A DNA stretch of 64,000 nt from Dactylosporangium sp. AC04546 (GCF_022095675.1 NZ_JAHYSG010000029.1:53377-117376), one strand, 5' to 3'. Numbered from the stretch's first letter, positions 8,328 to 17,087 are shown. Notes: generated from the sequence alone by a model not told the origin. Program-made: numbers and translations.

Positions 8328-8990
8328 GTGACCCGCGCCTGACCTGCTCACCGCATGGCGGCGGGTTGGGTGTTCGCATGATCCCGGGCAAATGAAGACG
8401 TACAGCGAGTAGCCGCTCGCGACAGCGACCTCGGTGGAATTGAACAAGCCCATCCGGGGCTCCTCGCCGGGACGCCAGCTCCAGCCTGCGCCGACCCATT
8501 TACGGCCTGGTCATGTACGAGAACGCATACGTGACCCGGGAGGCGTTCGACCGGCTCCCGACTGCCCAGGGGTCCCGTCTCGTACGTGCTGCACACCGCG
8601 ACCGTCTGCGTACGGGCACACGACAACAGGCGACGGTGCGGCCCGCACCCCGCCACCGCCCTGCAGTGGGGTCCGCGCGACGCAGTCGACCAGCGTGCCG
8701 GCGTCGGTACGACTCCACGCATCGCATCGCCGCCGCGCAAACCCCATACCTGGAAGCTTCCAGGTTCCGCTCGGCAGGGATTTGCCTGAAAGTCGCCGGT
8801 GTCGGTGGCCATCACCTGGTGACCCATGCCTTCGATGGGTGCCGAACAGGGCTCAGGAGACCGGCTGGGAGGAGGTCGGTGGGCTCAACGATGTTGGCGC
8901 CGTCCCGCAGATCGCCGTCCGTGTCGAGAGCGGGGATTCAGTCCGTGGAGGCGGGGATGGCTTCCCGGATCGGTTTCTGATCGCCATTCG
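8328..8990. other. gene-poor stretch
   Basis: About 660 bp without a convincing gene. A frame from 8513 (MYENAYVTREAFDRL) looks coding for its first ~17 codons and then becomes Arg-rich out-of-frame sequence, so it may be the stub of a decayed gene. The only clear structure is an 18-bp perfect palindrome at 8748-8765. The last part probably holds the promoter of the secreted-protein gene at 9006. Confidence 0.4.
8748..8765. promoter_or_regulatory. 18-bp perfect palindrome
   Basis: ACCTGGAAGCTTCCAGGT is fully self-complementary and lies 240 bp upstream of the secreted-protein gene in a stretch with no other gene. It could be an operator or a relic; nothing nearby identifies a binding protein. 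Confidence 0.35.
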
Positions 8991-9005
8991 AGGGTTGGAG
9001 CAGAA

Positions 9006-9401
9006 ATGTCCGTACCAAAGAAGCTGGTATCCGGCCTCGCTGCGATCGCGGTGAGCCTGGCGATGGCGGTGGCCGTCAGCAGCCCCGCACAGGCCGCAGG
9101 CCCCAAGAACGGCTGTCCGTACGGTGCCGCGTGCATATACTCGGGTGTCACCGCGGAGGCGATCGCCCAGGGCCCCGTCGCGATCTGGTGGGACGGTGTC
9201 TACACCCTGAACAACGTGTTCAACCAGCGCGCCATTATCAACAACCAGTACGGCGGCTGGGTGATCCAGATCTGCTACGGCTGGTACGGCACCAACTGCC
9301 CGCCCGGCGGCGCCATCTACGAGGGCCTCGCCGGGTTCCCCGACATGACGCCGATCAACTCCGTATGGCTGCACCCCGGCCCGCCGGTGTTCACCTGGTA
9401 G
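9006..9401 (+). CDS. small secreted Cys-containing protein
   Basis: The 131-residue precursor starts at an ATG with GGAG 5 nt upstream. A signal peptide is clear (MSVPKKLVSGLAAIAVSLAMAVA..., cleavage near SPAQA-AGP). The mature part begins CPYGAACIYSG, then aromatic- and Asn-rich sequence with two further Cys (IQICYGWYGTNCPPGG), probably two disulfides. The opening CPxGxxCIY resembles secreted peptidase-inhibitor-like (I36) proteins of actinomycetes, but the match is only to that motif. A 16-bp stem terminator follows 12 nt after the stop. Confidence 0.7.
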   Translation: MSVPKKLVSGLAAIAVSLAMAVAVSSPAQAAGPKNGCPYGAACIYSGVTAEAIAQGPVAIWWDGVYTLNNVFNQRAIINNQYGGWVIQICYGWYGTNCPPGGAIYEGLAGFPDMTPINSVWLHPGPPVFTW

Positions 9402-9413
9402 GGCATCGACGCG

Positions 9414-9461
9414 CACCATCCGCTCGGTCAGTCAGCGAGGAGGCCGACCGAGCGGATGGTG
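9414..9461 (+). terminator. strong factor-independent hairpin
   Basis: A perfect 16-bp stem (CACCATCCGCTCGGTC and its complement) around a 16-nt loop begins 12 nt after the secreted-protein stop codon. No U-tract is present, as usual in GC-rich actinomycetes. Confidence 0.75.
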
Positions 9462-9506
9462 TACCACACGGGCAGGTCGAGGCCACGCAAGGCCGGCAAC
9501 GCTAAG

Positions 9507-9530
9507 GCGGCCGCCCGGTCCGGCGGCCGC
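9507..9530. terminator. second hairpin
   Basis: GCGGCCGCC, six-nt loop, GGCGGCCGC: a 9-bp GC stem in the 310-bp gap between the secreted-protein gene and the next gene. Possibly a back-up terminator. The rest of this gap shows only the promoter at 9700. Confidence 0.4.
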
Positions 9531-9699
9531 GGTCGACGGTGTGTCGGCGAACAGGTGGCTGCCCATCGATTGCGAGGGTCGCGGCACAAGCCTCACATCG
9601 ACGAAGACGGCGCCAGCCCGACCACCGGCGACCGCCTGCCCTCGGAAGTGACGGCTCGGCTCGCGCTTTTCGTGGTGTCCGGCGGTGGCGTGCATTGTG

Positions 9700-9705
9700 T
9701 AGTCT
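9700..9705 (+). promoter_or_regulatory. -10 hexamer, leaderless start at 9712
   Basis: TAGTCT ends 6 nt before the GTG at 9712. Confidence 0.5.
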
Positions 9706-9711
9706 CAATGC

Positions 9712-10362
9712 GTGACTACGGGGGAACAGCTCGTTGACGATTCGGTGTCCCGGCCGGTGCTGGGCCGCCGCCGGGTCGGGCGCGGGTTTGCCGCCGTGTC
9801 GCTCGCCGTCGCGGTCACCGCCGTGGCGACCGGTGACCAGGCTGCGCGTCCGGCCGTCGATCCGCTCGCGATCGCGGCCGCGACCTCCTACTACACGGAA
9901 GAACCGCCCGCCGGCGACGTCATCGTGCTCGCCGACCCGTCGACCCAGCACCGCGTGCCGCAACGCCTGCGGGTCACGTTCGTGGTCTGGTACTCGACGA
10001 CCGGCCGGCTCTGCGGGGTGTACGTCGACGCCAGCGAGCGCGCGAGCTTCTGCACGAAAGACGAATTCGTCGAGCTGACCTCTCGCGGGCAGCTGGATCA
10101 TATGATGTCCGCCGGCGGCGGGAACTTCTTCTGGTGTTTCGGCACCGTCCCGCCGGAGGTGACCACGGTCACCGCCGTCAGCGGGGCCGGCCGCCCGGTG
10201 ACGACGAGGGTGACGACGGCAGACCTCGGCGCCACCGCCCCGTTCCACTTCTACGCCATAACGCTGTACACCGGCGACCAGCACCTGGGTGTACTCCGCT
10301 TCAAAGGCACCGACGCCTCAGGCCGGGTGGTCGTCACCAGCAGCATCGACAAGTACGCCTAG
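9712..10362 (+). CDS. single-pass exported hypothetical protein
   Basis: A 216-residue product from a GTG start placed 6 nt after TAGTCT (leaderless). A basic N-terminus (GRRRVGRGF) precedes one hydrophobic segment (residues ~27-43, AAVSLAVAVTAVAT), giving a type II anchor or uncleaved signal. The outside domain is beta-rich with three Cys (LCGVYVD, ASFCTKDEF, FFWCFGTVPPEVT). No family is recognised. It ends convergently, 155 bp from the esterase gene. Confidence 0.6.
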   Translation: MTTGEQLVDDSVSRPVLGRRRVGRGFAAVSLAVAVTAVATGDQAARPAVDPLAIAAATSYYTEEPPAGDVIVLADPSTQHRVPQRLRVTFVVWYSTTGRLCGVYVDASERASFCTKDEFVELTSRGQLDHMMSAGGGNFFWCFGTVPPEVTTVTAVSGAGRPVTTRVTTADLGATAPFHFYAITLYTGDQHLGVLRFKGTDASGRVVVTSSIDKYA

Positions 10363-10517
10363 CACGAGAGCACCAGCGACACGGCAGCGCAGGGACTCGC
10401 TCGCACCTCGGCCGCGCGCATCCGCCCGGCGTCCAGCGTCCCTCCACCGCCGTACATCACGGAAAGTGCGCCAGAGCCTCGTTCTCGCGAACGAAGCCAC
10501 CGGGCGGGCCAGGGGCG

Positions 10518-11462
10518 TCAGCCCTGGAACCAGGCTCGCAGCTGCTGCGCCGCCTGGGCCAGCGCGACCTTGCCCGCGTCCAGGGCGTCGGACATGGCGA
10601 AGAAGCCGTGGACCATGCCCTCGTAGCGGGTGACGGCGACCGGGACACCGGCGCGGGCCAGCCGCGCCGCGTAGCGCTCACCCTGATCGCGCAAGGGATC
10701 GAATTCGGCGGTGATGACCAGCGCGGGCGGCAGCCCGGCCAGGCTCTCGGCCTGCAGCGGCGAGGCGAGCGGGTTGTAGGCGTCGTCAGGGTCGATCAGG
10801 TAGCGCGAGCGGCACCACGCGACCGAGTGGCGGTTGAACAGGTACGGATCGTTGCTGGTGCGCATCGACTCATCCGTGGCGGTCGCATCGGACAGGTCCG
10901 TGCTGGGACAGACCAGCAGCTGCCCGGCCAGCCGCGGGCCGCCGGCCTCCTGAGCCATCAGGGTCAGCGCGGCGGCCAGGTTGCCACCCGCGCCGTCGCC
11001 GCCCACCGCGACGCGGTGCGGATCGGCGCCGATCGCCGCCGCGTTGTCGGCCACCCACTCGGCGGCGGCCCAGCAGTCCTCGATCGCGGCCGGGAACGGG
11101 TGCTCGGGCGCGAGCCGGTAGTCGGTGACCGCGACGATGCAGCCGGCCGCGTTGGCCAGGCTGCGGGCGATGCCGTCGGCCGTGTCGATGGTGCCGAGGA
11201 CCCAGCCGCCGCCGAAGAAGTACATCAGCATCGGCAGCGACGGCTCGGCGCTGGGCCGGTAGACCCGCAGCAGCACCTTCCCGCCCGGTCCGGGCAGCCA
11301 GTGCTCGACAACCTCGTGCATCTTCTCCGGATTGCCGCCGGCCGCGCGGATCGAGGCCAGGTCGGCGGCCCGAGCCGCCTCCACGCTCATCGAGTACAGC
11401 GGGGCAACCTTGTCGCGCTCCTTGCCGGCGCGCATCTGCTGGACTTGCGGGTCAAGCGGCAT
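10518..11462 (-). CDS. HSL-family alpha/beta hydrolase lacking the nucleophile serine
   Basis: A 314-residue protein starting at 11462, where a GGGGGA site precedes the ATG (longer frames add unrelated sequence). It has the hormone-sensitive-lipase layout: oxyanion block MYFFGGGWVLGT, DYRLAPEHPFPAAIEDC, the nucleophile elbow, EFDPLRD (catalytic Asp) and EGMVHGF (catalytic His). The elbow reads GGDGAGGN where the family has GDSAGG, so the catalytic Ser is a Gly. The HGGG His is Phe, though Phe may be a subfamily trait. Asp and His remain. It is either a non-catalytic binding protein or a recently inactivated esterase; the frame is intact. Confidence 0.85.
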   Translation of the reverse strand: MPLDPQVQQMRAGKERDKVAPLYSMSVEAARAADLASIRAAGGNPEKMHEVVEHWLPGPGGKVLLRVYRPSAEPSLPMLMYFFGGGWVLGTIDTADGIARSLANAAGCIVAVTDYRLAPEHPFPAAIEDCWAAAEWVADNAAAIGADPHRVAVGGDGAGGNLAAALTLMAQEAGGPRLAGQLLVCPSTDLSDATATDESMRTSNDPYLFNRHSVAWCRSRYLIDPDDAYNPLASPLQAESLAGLPPALVITAEFDPLRDQGERYAARLARAGVPVAVTRYEGMVHGFFAMSDALDAGKVALAQAAQQLRAWFQG

Positions 11463-11706
11463 CGACTCATTTCCCCCGTTGTCGTTCACAGCTCGATCGA
11501 TAGCCTCCGCATCAAGCTGTAGCCGTGATCGTATTGCGGTGCGCCGTTCCGTGCTGCCCGTCCTCGCCCGGACGAGGGGATGCTCGACCCGCACGCGAGG
11601 TGACGTGTCGCATCCGGCCGGTCATCCCGGACGCGGGAGGAAACGTTTGCCGGCGCATGCTGCGGGAAGACGTCATAGATGCGTTGCGCCAGGACAGGAG
11701 TCAGCC

Positions 11707-11955
11707 ATGAGCCAGTCGGCGAACAACCAGACCGCGTATGAACAGGACACATATGAGAAGGGCGCGAACCGCGAGTCGTCGACAACCCGACGGGCCTGGC
11801 AGGAGGCCGCGGACCGCGACCCCGACGACTTCGATCCCTACGAGTTCGGCCCGGACGGCGAGAACGCCCACGAGGTGAACCCGGCCACCGGGACCGAATA
11901 CGGCGAGATCAACAGCGCCGCCCGGAGCGTCGTCGGAACCGCAGGGAGTGACTGA
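11707..11955 (+). CDS. small acidic hypothetical protein, 82 aa
   Basis: The 82-residue protein starts at an ATG with GGAG 6 nt upstream. It is hydrophilic, acidic and probably disordered (SQSANNQTAYEQDTYEKG..., DRDPDDFDPYEFGPDGENAHEVNPATG), with no membrane segment or Cys. No family is recognised. Composition and good ribosome site support it as a real small protein. Confidence 0.55.
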   Translation: MSQSANNQTAYEQDTYEKGANRESSTTRRAWQEAADRDPDDFDPYEFGPDGENAHEVNPATGTEYGEINSAARSVVGTAGSD

Positions 11956-12064
11956 CGGGTTATCCCTTCCCGAGCGGGGCAGGTCGCACATCGACCGGTG
12001 AGCGGCCGAGCCCAGCACGGACCCGGCCACAAAGGTGACTCTCTCGTAAAGGTAGGCCTTTGCC

Positions 12065-13036
12065 GTGCGGGCTTTTTGGGATGCGCTGGCAGCCAGCTTT
12101 GGTCGTTTGACGTTGGCCGAGGGGATTCAGATCATCGCAGCCATAGGTGCGGTCGCAGCGGCGGTTGCCGCCGCCTCGGCCGCTCGCTCGGGGCGCGGTG
12201 CGGCCCGAACCGCTGCCAAGCAGTTGCCGGAGTTGCAGAAACAGATCGAAATCAACGCGGCTCAGGCGAAAACCGCCGACGAGCAGGTCGCCCTCGCGCA
12301 AGAGGTGCTGAAAGTCGCCACGGCGGCGGTCCGGGAAGCGGCACGCGCCAGGACGGACGAGCGGGCTCCCCTCGTCGTCGCGCTGCTTGAGGCGCCGCAA
12401 TGGCCCCCGTTGATCGATGCGACGCGTGATCGGATGCCCTACGGGAGCGAGTTGCGGCTGCTTGACCATCGCTCGATGGCGCAGGCCGAAGCGGCCTCGC
12501 CGGCGCGGCTCTTCGCGCGAAATGGAGAGCGCAACGGGCTCCTGTGGTTTCAGACCCGGGGTGTACTGATCAACGAGGGCCCGACTACCGCACGGGTACG
12601 ACTCGATGATGAGGCCCAGTTCGTGGAGGCGACCGCCGCGAGGAGAGAGCGCCTCTTGCGACCGGGAGAGGTAGCCCCGTTCGAATGGGGCGCGGGTCAC
12701 ACGGTCGCGGAGTGGGCGGACGCCCGTGAGAAACCCGAACCGCCCAACCCGCTCGGCGCCTGCTTCTTGACGATCACCGTGTTCGACTCGTTCGAACAGG
12801 GCATCTTCGACCACATTCACGTCGTCATGAGCGGCCGGCCGATCCTCCCGGTGGACGACTCGTTCAACGAAGTGCGGCTCGCTTCCCGGGAGTCCGAGGC
12901 GGAGATGGGAGTCACGGTCTTCCCGACCCGGCGCACGTACCGCTCCGACGGTCCGCGAAGGGACCCTCTCCCCTGGGACAGCACGTACGCGGCATGGTGG
13001 CGGCAGAACGGACGGCGCACCGCGGAGCGCGCGTAA
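12065..13036 (+). CDS. membrane-anchored coiled-coil hypothetical protein
   Basis: A 323-residue product from a GTG 6 nt after a TAGGCC hexamer (leaderless geometry). One membrane segment at residues ~18-42 (GIQIIAAIGAVAAAVAAASAA) is followed by a predicted helix or coiled coil to about residue 95 (AARTAAKQLPELQKQIEINAAQAKTADEQVALAQEV). The C-terminal ~220 residues form a mixed domain with WFQTRGVLINEGPTTARVRL and ACFLTITVFDSFEQGIFDHIHV. This topology is seen in uncharacterised actinobacterial proteins; I cannot assign a role. Confidence 0.6.
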   Translation: MRAFWDALAASFGRLTLAEGIQIIAAIGAVAAAVAAASAARSGRGAARTAAKQLPELQKQIEINAAQAKTADEQVALAQEVLKVATAAVREAARARTDERAPLVVALLEAPQWPPLIDATRDRMPYGSELRLLDHRSMAQAEAASPARLFARNGERNGLLWFQTRGVLINEGPTTARVRLDDEAQFVEATAARRERLLRPGEVAPFEWGAGHTVAEWADAREKPEPPNPLGACFLTITVFDSFEQGIFDHIHVVMSGRPILPVDDSFNEVRLASRESEAEMGVTVFPTRRTYRSDGPRRDPLPWDSTYAAWWRQNGRRTAERA

Positions 13037-13090
13037 ACGCGGGTCCGGTCGGAACAGCAGGGTTGCGCAAGATCGCTATCGTGGCCGCCC

Positions 13091-14056
13091 ATGGGAGCAG
13101 TTGGCTATTCAGTACGCGTCAGCGGTGACGGGCACGTCGATGCGTTCCGGGAGTCGACCTGGAATCTTGTCCAGAATTTCGTGCACAACTACACGGCCGG
13201 GCCGCCGTACGCCGACCTGCACTCCTACCTGGACCACGCCGACCCGGCCGACAGCCCACAGGATGCCGGGGCCACGACCGCGGACTGGTGGTTTCCCGAC
13301 CTGACCGGTGTCTGCCATCGGTCGGCGAACGCGTGGCTGCATTGGTTCGGGCTCGCCGTCGCCGTCCGATGGCCGTATGTGCGGGGCGCGGCCCGCGAGC
13401 GTGGTGTGACCATCACGCAGGAGGGGCCCGAGCGGGGCGAGGCCGCGCCGACGGGTGACCGGTTCGTCGTGCTGCGTGGCGTGCTCTGGCAGATCGACGC
13501 CGACGGCCTCTACGCCGACGACAAGTGGCTCTCGATCGAGGAGCTCTCCGCGGACGAGCGGGCCGCCTACGAGGGCGCCCGGGAGTTGTGTGCGTGCGGC
13601 GTGTGCGACTTTCTGCGCCCCGACGAGGACGCGTTCGCCGCGGCCCTCGCGGAACTGCGCGACGGTGACGCCGAGGGCATCAGACGGTCGGCCGCGGTCC
13701 TGGGCTGGATGAACCGCACCACTGCGGAGGTCCTGGAAAGCCTGGTCCAGGCCGCGGTCAGGGTCGACGGTTCCGCCTTCTACCACTACCTCAGCGACCC
13801 GGTCGAGTACTGCGCGCTGATGCTGCCTGGTGCGTGGGAGCAACTGCTGGCGATGGCGCGGACAGTCGACGATCACCGGTGCATCACGTTGATCCTGGAA
13901 GCGCTTGCGGCCCTCTACTACCGCGAAGGCGAGCGCACCGCGGCCGAGAAGGCGGCGTTCCTGGCCGAGGTGCGCATCGCCGCCGACCCCGGCGGTCGCT
14001 GGAACCACGAATGGGCCCAGATGTTGCTGGCGGAGCTCGAACGGGAGGACGGCTGA
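13091..14056 (+). CDS. hypothetical protein, 321 aa
   Basis: No family is recognised. The protein is soluble and acidic, with aromatic clusters (DWWFPDLTG, NAWLHWFGLAVAVRWPY) and a CACGVCDFLRPDED segment with a CxCxxC-like spacing that could bind a metal. The C-terminal ~100 residues are helical (EYCALMLPGAWEQLLAMART, LEALAALYYREGERTAAEKAAFL), resembling a helical-repeat tail. TATCGT lies 8 nt before the ATG, so it may be leaderless. It runs toward the convergent tetR gene. Confidence 0.6.
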   Translation: MGAVGYSVRVSGDGHVDAFRESTWNLVQNFVHNYTAGPPYADLHSYLDHADPADSPQDAGATTADWWFPDLTGVCHRSANAWLHWFGLAVAVRWPYVRGAARERGVTITQEGPERGEAAPTGDRFVVLRGVLWQIDADGLYADDKWLSIEELSADERAAYEGARELCACGVCDFLRPDEDAFAAALAELRDGDAEGIRRSAAVLGWMNRTTAEVLESLVQAAVRVDGSAFYHYLSDPVEYCALMLPGAWEQLLAMARTVDDHRCITLILEALAALYYREGERTAAEKAAFLAEVRIAADPGGRWNHEWAQMLLAELEREDG

Positions 14057-14098
14057 CCAGGGTGTACCGATGCCGGCCCGCGGTTCGGGAAGCTGCGG

Positions 14099-14683
14099 CT
14101 ACCGGTCACTCGGCGCCGGTGTCGTGGCGCGGATGCCGTCGAGGAGCACCCGCAGGTAGCGGTCGACCCGCCCGGCCGGCTCGTCACCGATGCGCAGTGC
14201 GAAGACGATGCCGCAGACCAGGTGGCGCAGGTCCTCGTCGGTGAGACCGGGCCGCAGGCCCCCGTCGCGCCTGGCGCGCCCGAGCACGGTCCGGGCCAGC
14301 TGCCCGAACTCGTCGCGATGAGCGGTGGTACCCGGAGTGGCGTCCAGGTCCGGCCCGGTGGAGATGACCTCGGCGAAGGTCGGCTCGGCCAGCTGCCGGG
14401 TGAGCAGCGCCCGCAGCAGCAGCTCGACGCCGACCCAGGCGTCGTCGTGCCGGCTCGCGGCACGCGCGTCGTCGAGCAGCGCGGTGAAGGCGCCGTCGGC
14501 GAGGGCCTCGACGAGCGCCCGGCGGGTCGGAAAGTGCCGGTAGACGGTGCCGACGCCCATCCCGGCCCGGCGAGCGACGTCGTTGAGCTGCAGCGACAGA
14601 TCGCCCGCGGCCACCATCAGGCGGGCCGTGGCCAGCAACCGGTCACGGTTGCGGGCGGCGTCGGCGCGAAGCGTCGCGGTCAC
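14099..14683 (-). CDS. TetR family transcriptional regulator
   Basis: A 194-residue regulator read from a GTG at 14683; TAGACT lies exactly 6 nt upstream, so it is probably leaderless. The N-terminal helix-turn-helix is LSLQLNDVARRAGMGVGTVYRHFPTRRALVEAL. The rest is the helical ligand and dimer domain with a C-terminal DLRHLVCGIVFALRIGD segment. It is divergent from an SDR gene, and two matching 15-bp palindromes lie between them, so it very probably represses both itself and the SDR. Confidence 0.92.
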   Translation of the reverse strand: MTATLRADAARNRDRLLATARLMVAAGDLSLQLNDVARRAGMGVGTVYRHFPTRRALVEALADGAFTALLDDARAASRHDDAWVGVELLLRALLTRQLAEPTFAEVISTGPDLDATPGTTAHRDEFGQLARTVLGRARRDGGLRPGLTDEDLRHLVCGIVFALRIGDEPAGRVDRYLRVLLDGIRATTPAPSDR

Positions 14684-14701
14684 GGCGCCAGTCTACCGAA
14701 C

Positions 14702-14716
14702 CGGATTGACAATCCG
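14702..14716. promoter_or_regulatory. TetR operator 1
   Basis: CGGATTGACAATCCG, a 6+3+6 inverted repeat. It overlaps the TTGACA (14706-14711) that could be the -35 box for the SDR gene and lies just upstream of the tetR -10 box. Confidence 0.7.
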
Positions 14717-14734
14717 CTTCCGCTCCCCTTCAAT

Positions 14735-14749
14735 CGGATAGGTCATCCG
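14735..14749. promoter_or_regulatory. TetR operator 2
   Basis: CGGATAGGTCATCCG, sharing the CGGAT...ATCCG arms of operator 1. The centres are 33 bp apart, about three helical turns, so two dimers could bind the same DNA face. It covers the SDR start-site region. Confidence 0.7.
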
Positions 14750-14769
14750 TTTAAGGCCAAGGGGGACTC

Positions 14770-15702
14770 ATGACCGACACCACCACATGGAGCATCGCCG
14801 ATCTCGCCGACCAGACCGGCCGCACTCTCGTCGTCACCGGCGCCAGCAGCGGTCTCGGCGTGGCGATCACCCGCCACCTCGCCGCACGCGGCGCTCGGGT
14901 GATCATGGCGGTCCGCGACACCGGCAAGGGCGAGCACGTACGCAGCCAACTGCGGGCGGAGCACCCGAAGGCCGACCTCGAGGTCCGCCACGTCGACCTG
15001 CTGGACCTCGACACCGTGCGCCGGTTCGCCGATCACCTGCACGCCGACGGCGTCATACCCGACGTGCTCGTCAACAACGGCGGCATCGGAACGGCGCCCC
15101 GGCGCCTGAGCCCGCAGGGCGTGGAGAGCCAGCTCGCGACCAACCACCTCGGGCACTTCGCGCTCACCGGCCTGCTCCTCGGCCGGCTGGCCGCCGGGCG
15201 CGACCCGGCCGTGGTCACCGTCGCATCCGGCCTGTACCGCATGGGCCGCCTCGACCTGGACGACCTCGCCGCCGAACGCCGCTACTCGCCGGGCGGCGCC
15301 TACGCCACCTCAAAGCTCGCCAACGTCCTGTTCGGCCTGGAACTCGACCGCCGCCTGCGCGCCGCCGGGTCACCGGTGCGCAGCCTGCTCACCCATCCCG
15401 GCATGGCGAAGACCGACCTGGACCGCACGGCACCGCCCTCTGCCCGCGTGGTCGGGATGTTGCTCGGACTCGTCCTGCGCCGGCCGATCGACGACGCCGT
15501 GACGCCGATCCTCTACGCCGCCACCGAGACCGCCGCACCCACGGGCCGCCACATCGGTCCGGGCCGGCCGTTGCGCCGGGCCCGTCCGACCTTCGAGACA
15601 TTCTCCGGTACCGCAACCGACCGCGACCTGGCGGCACGTCTGTGGTCGCGGTCCGCGGAGCTGACCGGGGTCGACATCTCACCGGCCCTGCCCCGCCACT
15701 GA
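14770..15702 (+). CDS. short-chain dehydrogenase/reductase
   Basis: A 310-residue classical-type SDR similar to retinol-dehydrogenase/protochlorophyllide-reductase-like members. The cofactor loop is VTGASSGLGVAI (TGxxxGxG), followed by VRDTGKGEHV (NADP preference), the NNGGIG motif (NNAG-like), and the catalytic region with VASGLYRM and SPGGAYATSKLANVLFGLEL (YxxSK). GGGGGA lies 4 nt before the ATG. It is divergent from the TetR gene with twin operators between, suggesting induction by a ligand of that regulator, probably its own substrate or a toxic aldehyde or ketone. Confidence 0.9.
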   Translation: MTDTTTWSIADLADQTGRTLVVTGASSGLGVAITRHLAARGARVIMAVRDTGKGEHVRSQLRAEHPKADLEVRHVDLLDLDTVRRFADHLHADGVIPDVLVNNGGIGTAPRRLSPQGVESQLATNHLGHFALTGLLLGRLAAGRDPAVVTVASGLYRMGRLDLDDLAAERRYSPGGAYATSKLANVLFGLELDRRLRAAGSPVRSLLTHPGMAKTDLDRTAPPSARVVGMLLGLVLRRPIDDAVTPILYAATETAAPTGRHIGPGRPLRRARPTFETFSGTATDRDLAARLWSRSAELTGVDISPALPRH

Positions 15703-15861
15703 CGTCACTCGGGCCGCCCAGGTCGTCGTCGAGGACATGGTCATCGCCGAGCTCTGGGGCCTGTCCGCCCTGCGACGCGACTCCTGACGCGGAAACGTGT
15801 GCAGCTCGCCCCAAGAGCCGGAGAACCGAAAAGTGTCGTACCCCGCTGCGATGATCGCCGC

Positions 15862-16550
15862 ATGGTGGATGACGAGGAACTGGTGTTCGAGGCGGTCCGG
15901 GCCCGGGTCGTCGCCGGGGAGCATCTTGACCACATGCCCGGCCTGCCCGGCATGGACCTCGAGGGCGGCGGCTACTTCGAGTACGCGCCCGACGGGCGGC
16001 TGCAACGGATCCACGAGCGCGGGGAGGCGGGCTTCAGGGCCGCCCGCGACTCCGGCCGGATCCCGCCGCTGCCGCCGCTGACCCCGGCCACGCCGGAGGC
16101 GTTGCGCGTCGTCGAGGACGCCGCCAGCGTAGTGCTGCCGGCAGGTGCTATCTGGAGCTGGGCAACGGAGGGTTCGGCCCGGGCTACGGCCTACTGCCGG
16201 CGCCGGCGGGGGCAGGACCCGAGCCCGGGACGTTGATCAACGACTCCTCCGGCGGGCGGCGTGGGTGCCTCGTGAACGGGTCTTTGCTGGTGATTTGTGA
16301 CTGGGGCTGCGGGATCACGTCGCTCATCGACGTGCGCGACCCGGCGGGTCCGATGTGGGCGATCGACCCGAACGGCCCCAGCAACCCGAGCGACGCCCTG
16401 TTCCAGCAGGACTTCACCTTCACGGAATGGCTCGGCCGCTGGGTGGAGGGCGCGCTGGACCAGCCAGCCGCCGAGTACACCGGACAATGGGGCGAGGCCG
16501 AGACCGCCGACGACGACCTCTGGCGCGACCCCTGGCAAGTCAGGTTTTGA
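15862..16550 (+). pseudogene. frameshifted SMI1/KNR4-family gene
   Basis: The first part (ATG 15862, GATGAT 6 nt upstream) encodes MVDDEELVFEAVRARVV... and a SMI1/KNR4-like opening, TPATPEALRVVEDAASVVLP. From about 16146 similarity continues in another frame: CYLELGNGGFGPGYGLLPA, then GTLINDSSGG and LLVICDWGCG, to a stop at 16550. The join lacks the usual stretch between VLPP and LYLEVGNGGFG, so a small deletion has shifted the frame. The first frame would end out of register at 16236. SMI1/KNR4 proteins are often immunity partners of toxins. The 3' end overlaps the convergent gene by 11 bp. Confidence 0.7.
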
Positions 16551-16935
16551 TCTCTCCCTGCCACGTTTTGAGCGTCAGTATCTGGCCATCGAAGTCCAGC
16601 CTGATGCCGACCACCTCGTCGATCTCGTTGCGAATCTGCCCCAGGTCAGCGAGGGGCCTCGCGATGACTGAGGCGAACGGCGGTTCAGCCGATGCGTCCC
16701 GCGACAACCAACGCCCACCGTCGTAGTCATAGTTGTAGGGGTCGAGCCATGTGTCGTCGCCCGGGCAGGTCTCCACAAGTTTGAGGGTCCAGTCGCTGCG
16801 GCTGGCAACCAGCAGTCCTCGACCCTCATCGAACACAAGCTGCGCCGGCCCAACGCCGAGATCGTCGGGTTCGTCCGCCCAATGCCAGGCCAGCCGCACA
16901 ACCTTCACGAGCCGGCGACCGATCAGCGCATCCAT
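16540..16935 (-). CDS. hypothetical protein, 131 aa
   Basis: The start at 16935 is preferred: GGAAGG lies about 6 nt upstream, and the longer frame adds Arg-rich sequence antisense to another gene. The 131-residue soluble protein is beta-rich and acidic (LVKVVRLAWHWADEPDDLG, NYDYDGGRWLSRDAS, IRLDFDGQILTLKTWQGEIKT). No family is recognised; the size and neighbouring SMI1/KNR4 relic would suit an immunity-like protein, which is only inference. Confidence 0.6.
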   Translation of the reverse strand: MDALIGRRLVKVVRLAWHWADEPDDLGVGPAQLVFDEGRGLLVASRSDWTLKLVETCPGDDTWLDPYNYDYDGGRWLSRDASAEPPFASVIARPLADLGQIRNEIDEVVGIRLDFDGQILTLKTWQGEIKT

Positions 16936-17087
16936 CCGCGACCCTTCCTGCCGAATGGGCACGTTACCGGCCACGCCGGCAGCAGGAGCAGTCCACGCTC
17001 GTCGGCACGAGCGGATGCGGAGCCGTCGGTCCTCGCTGTGTTCGCGGCGGCGCTCGCAGGTGTGTGAGGTCGGCGTAGAGTCGCGCG

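Noticed and set aside
8513..8980. 155-codon frame opening MYENAYVTREAF
   Set aside because: Only the first ~17 codons look natural; the rest is Arg-rich and has no ribosome site. At most a decayed stub.
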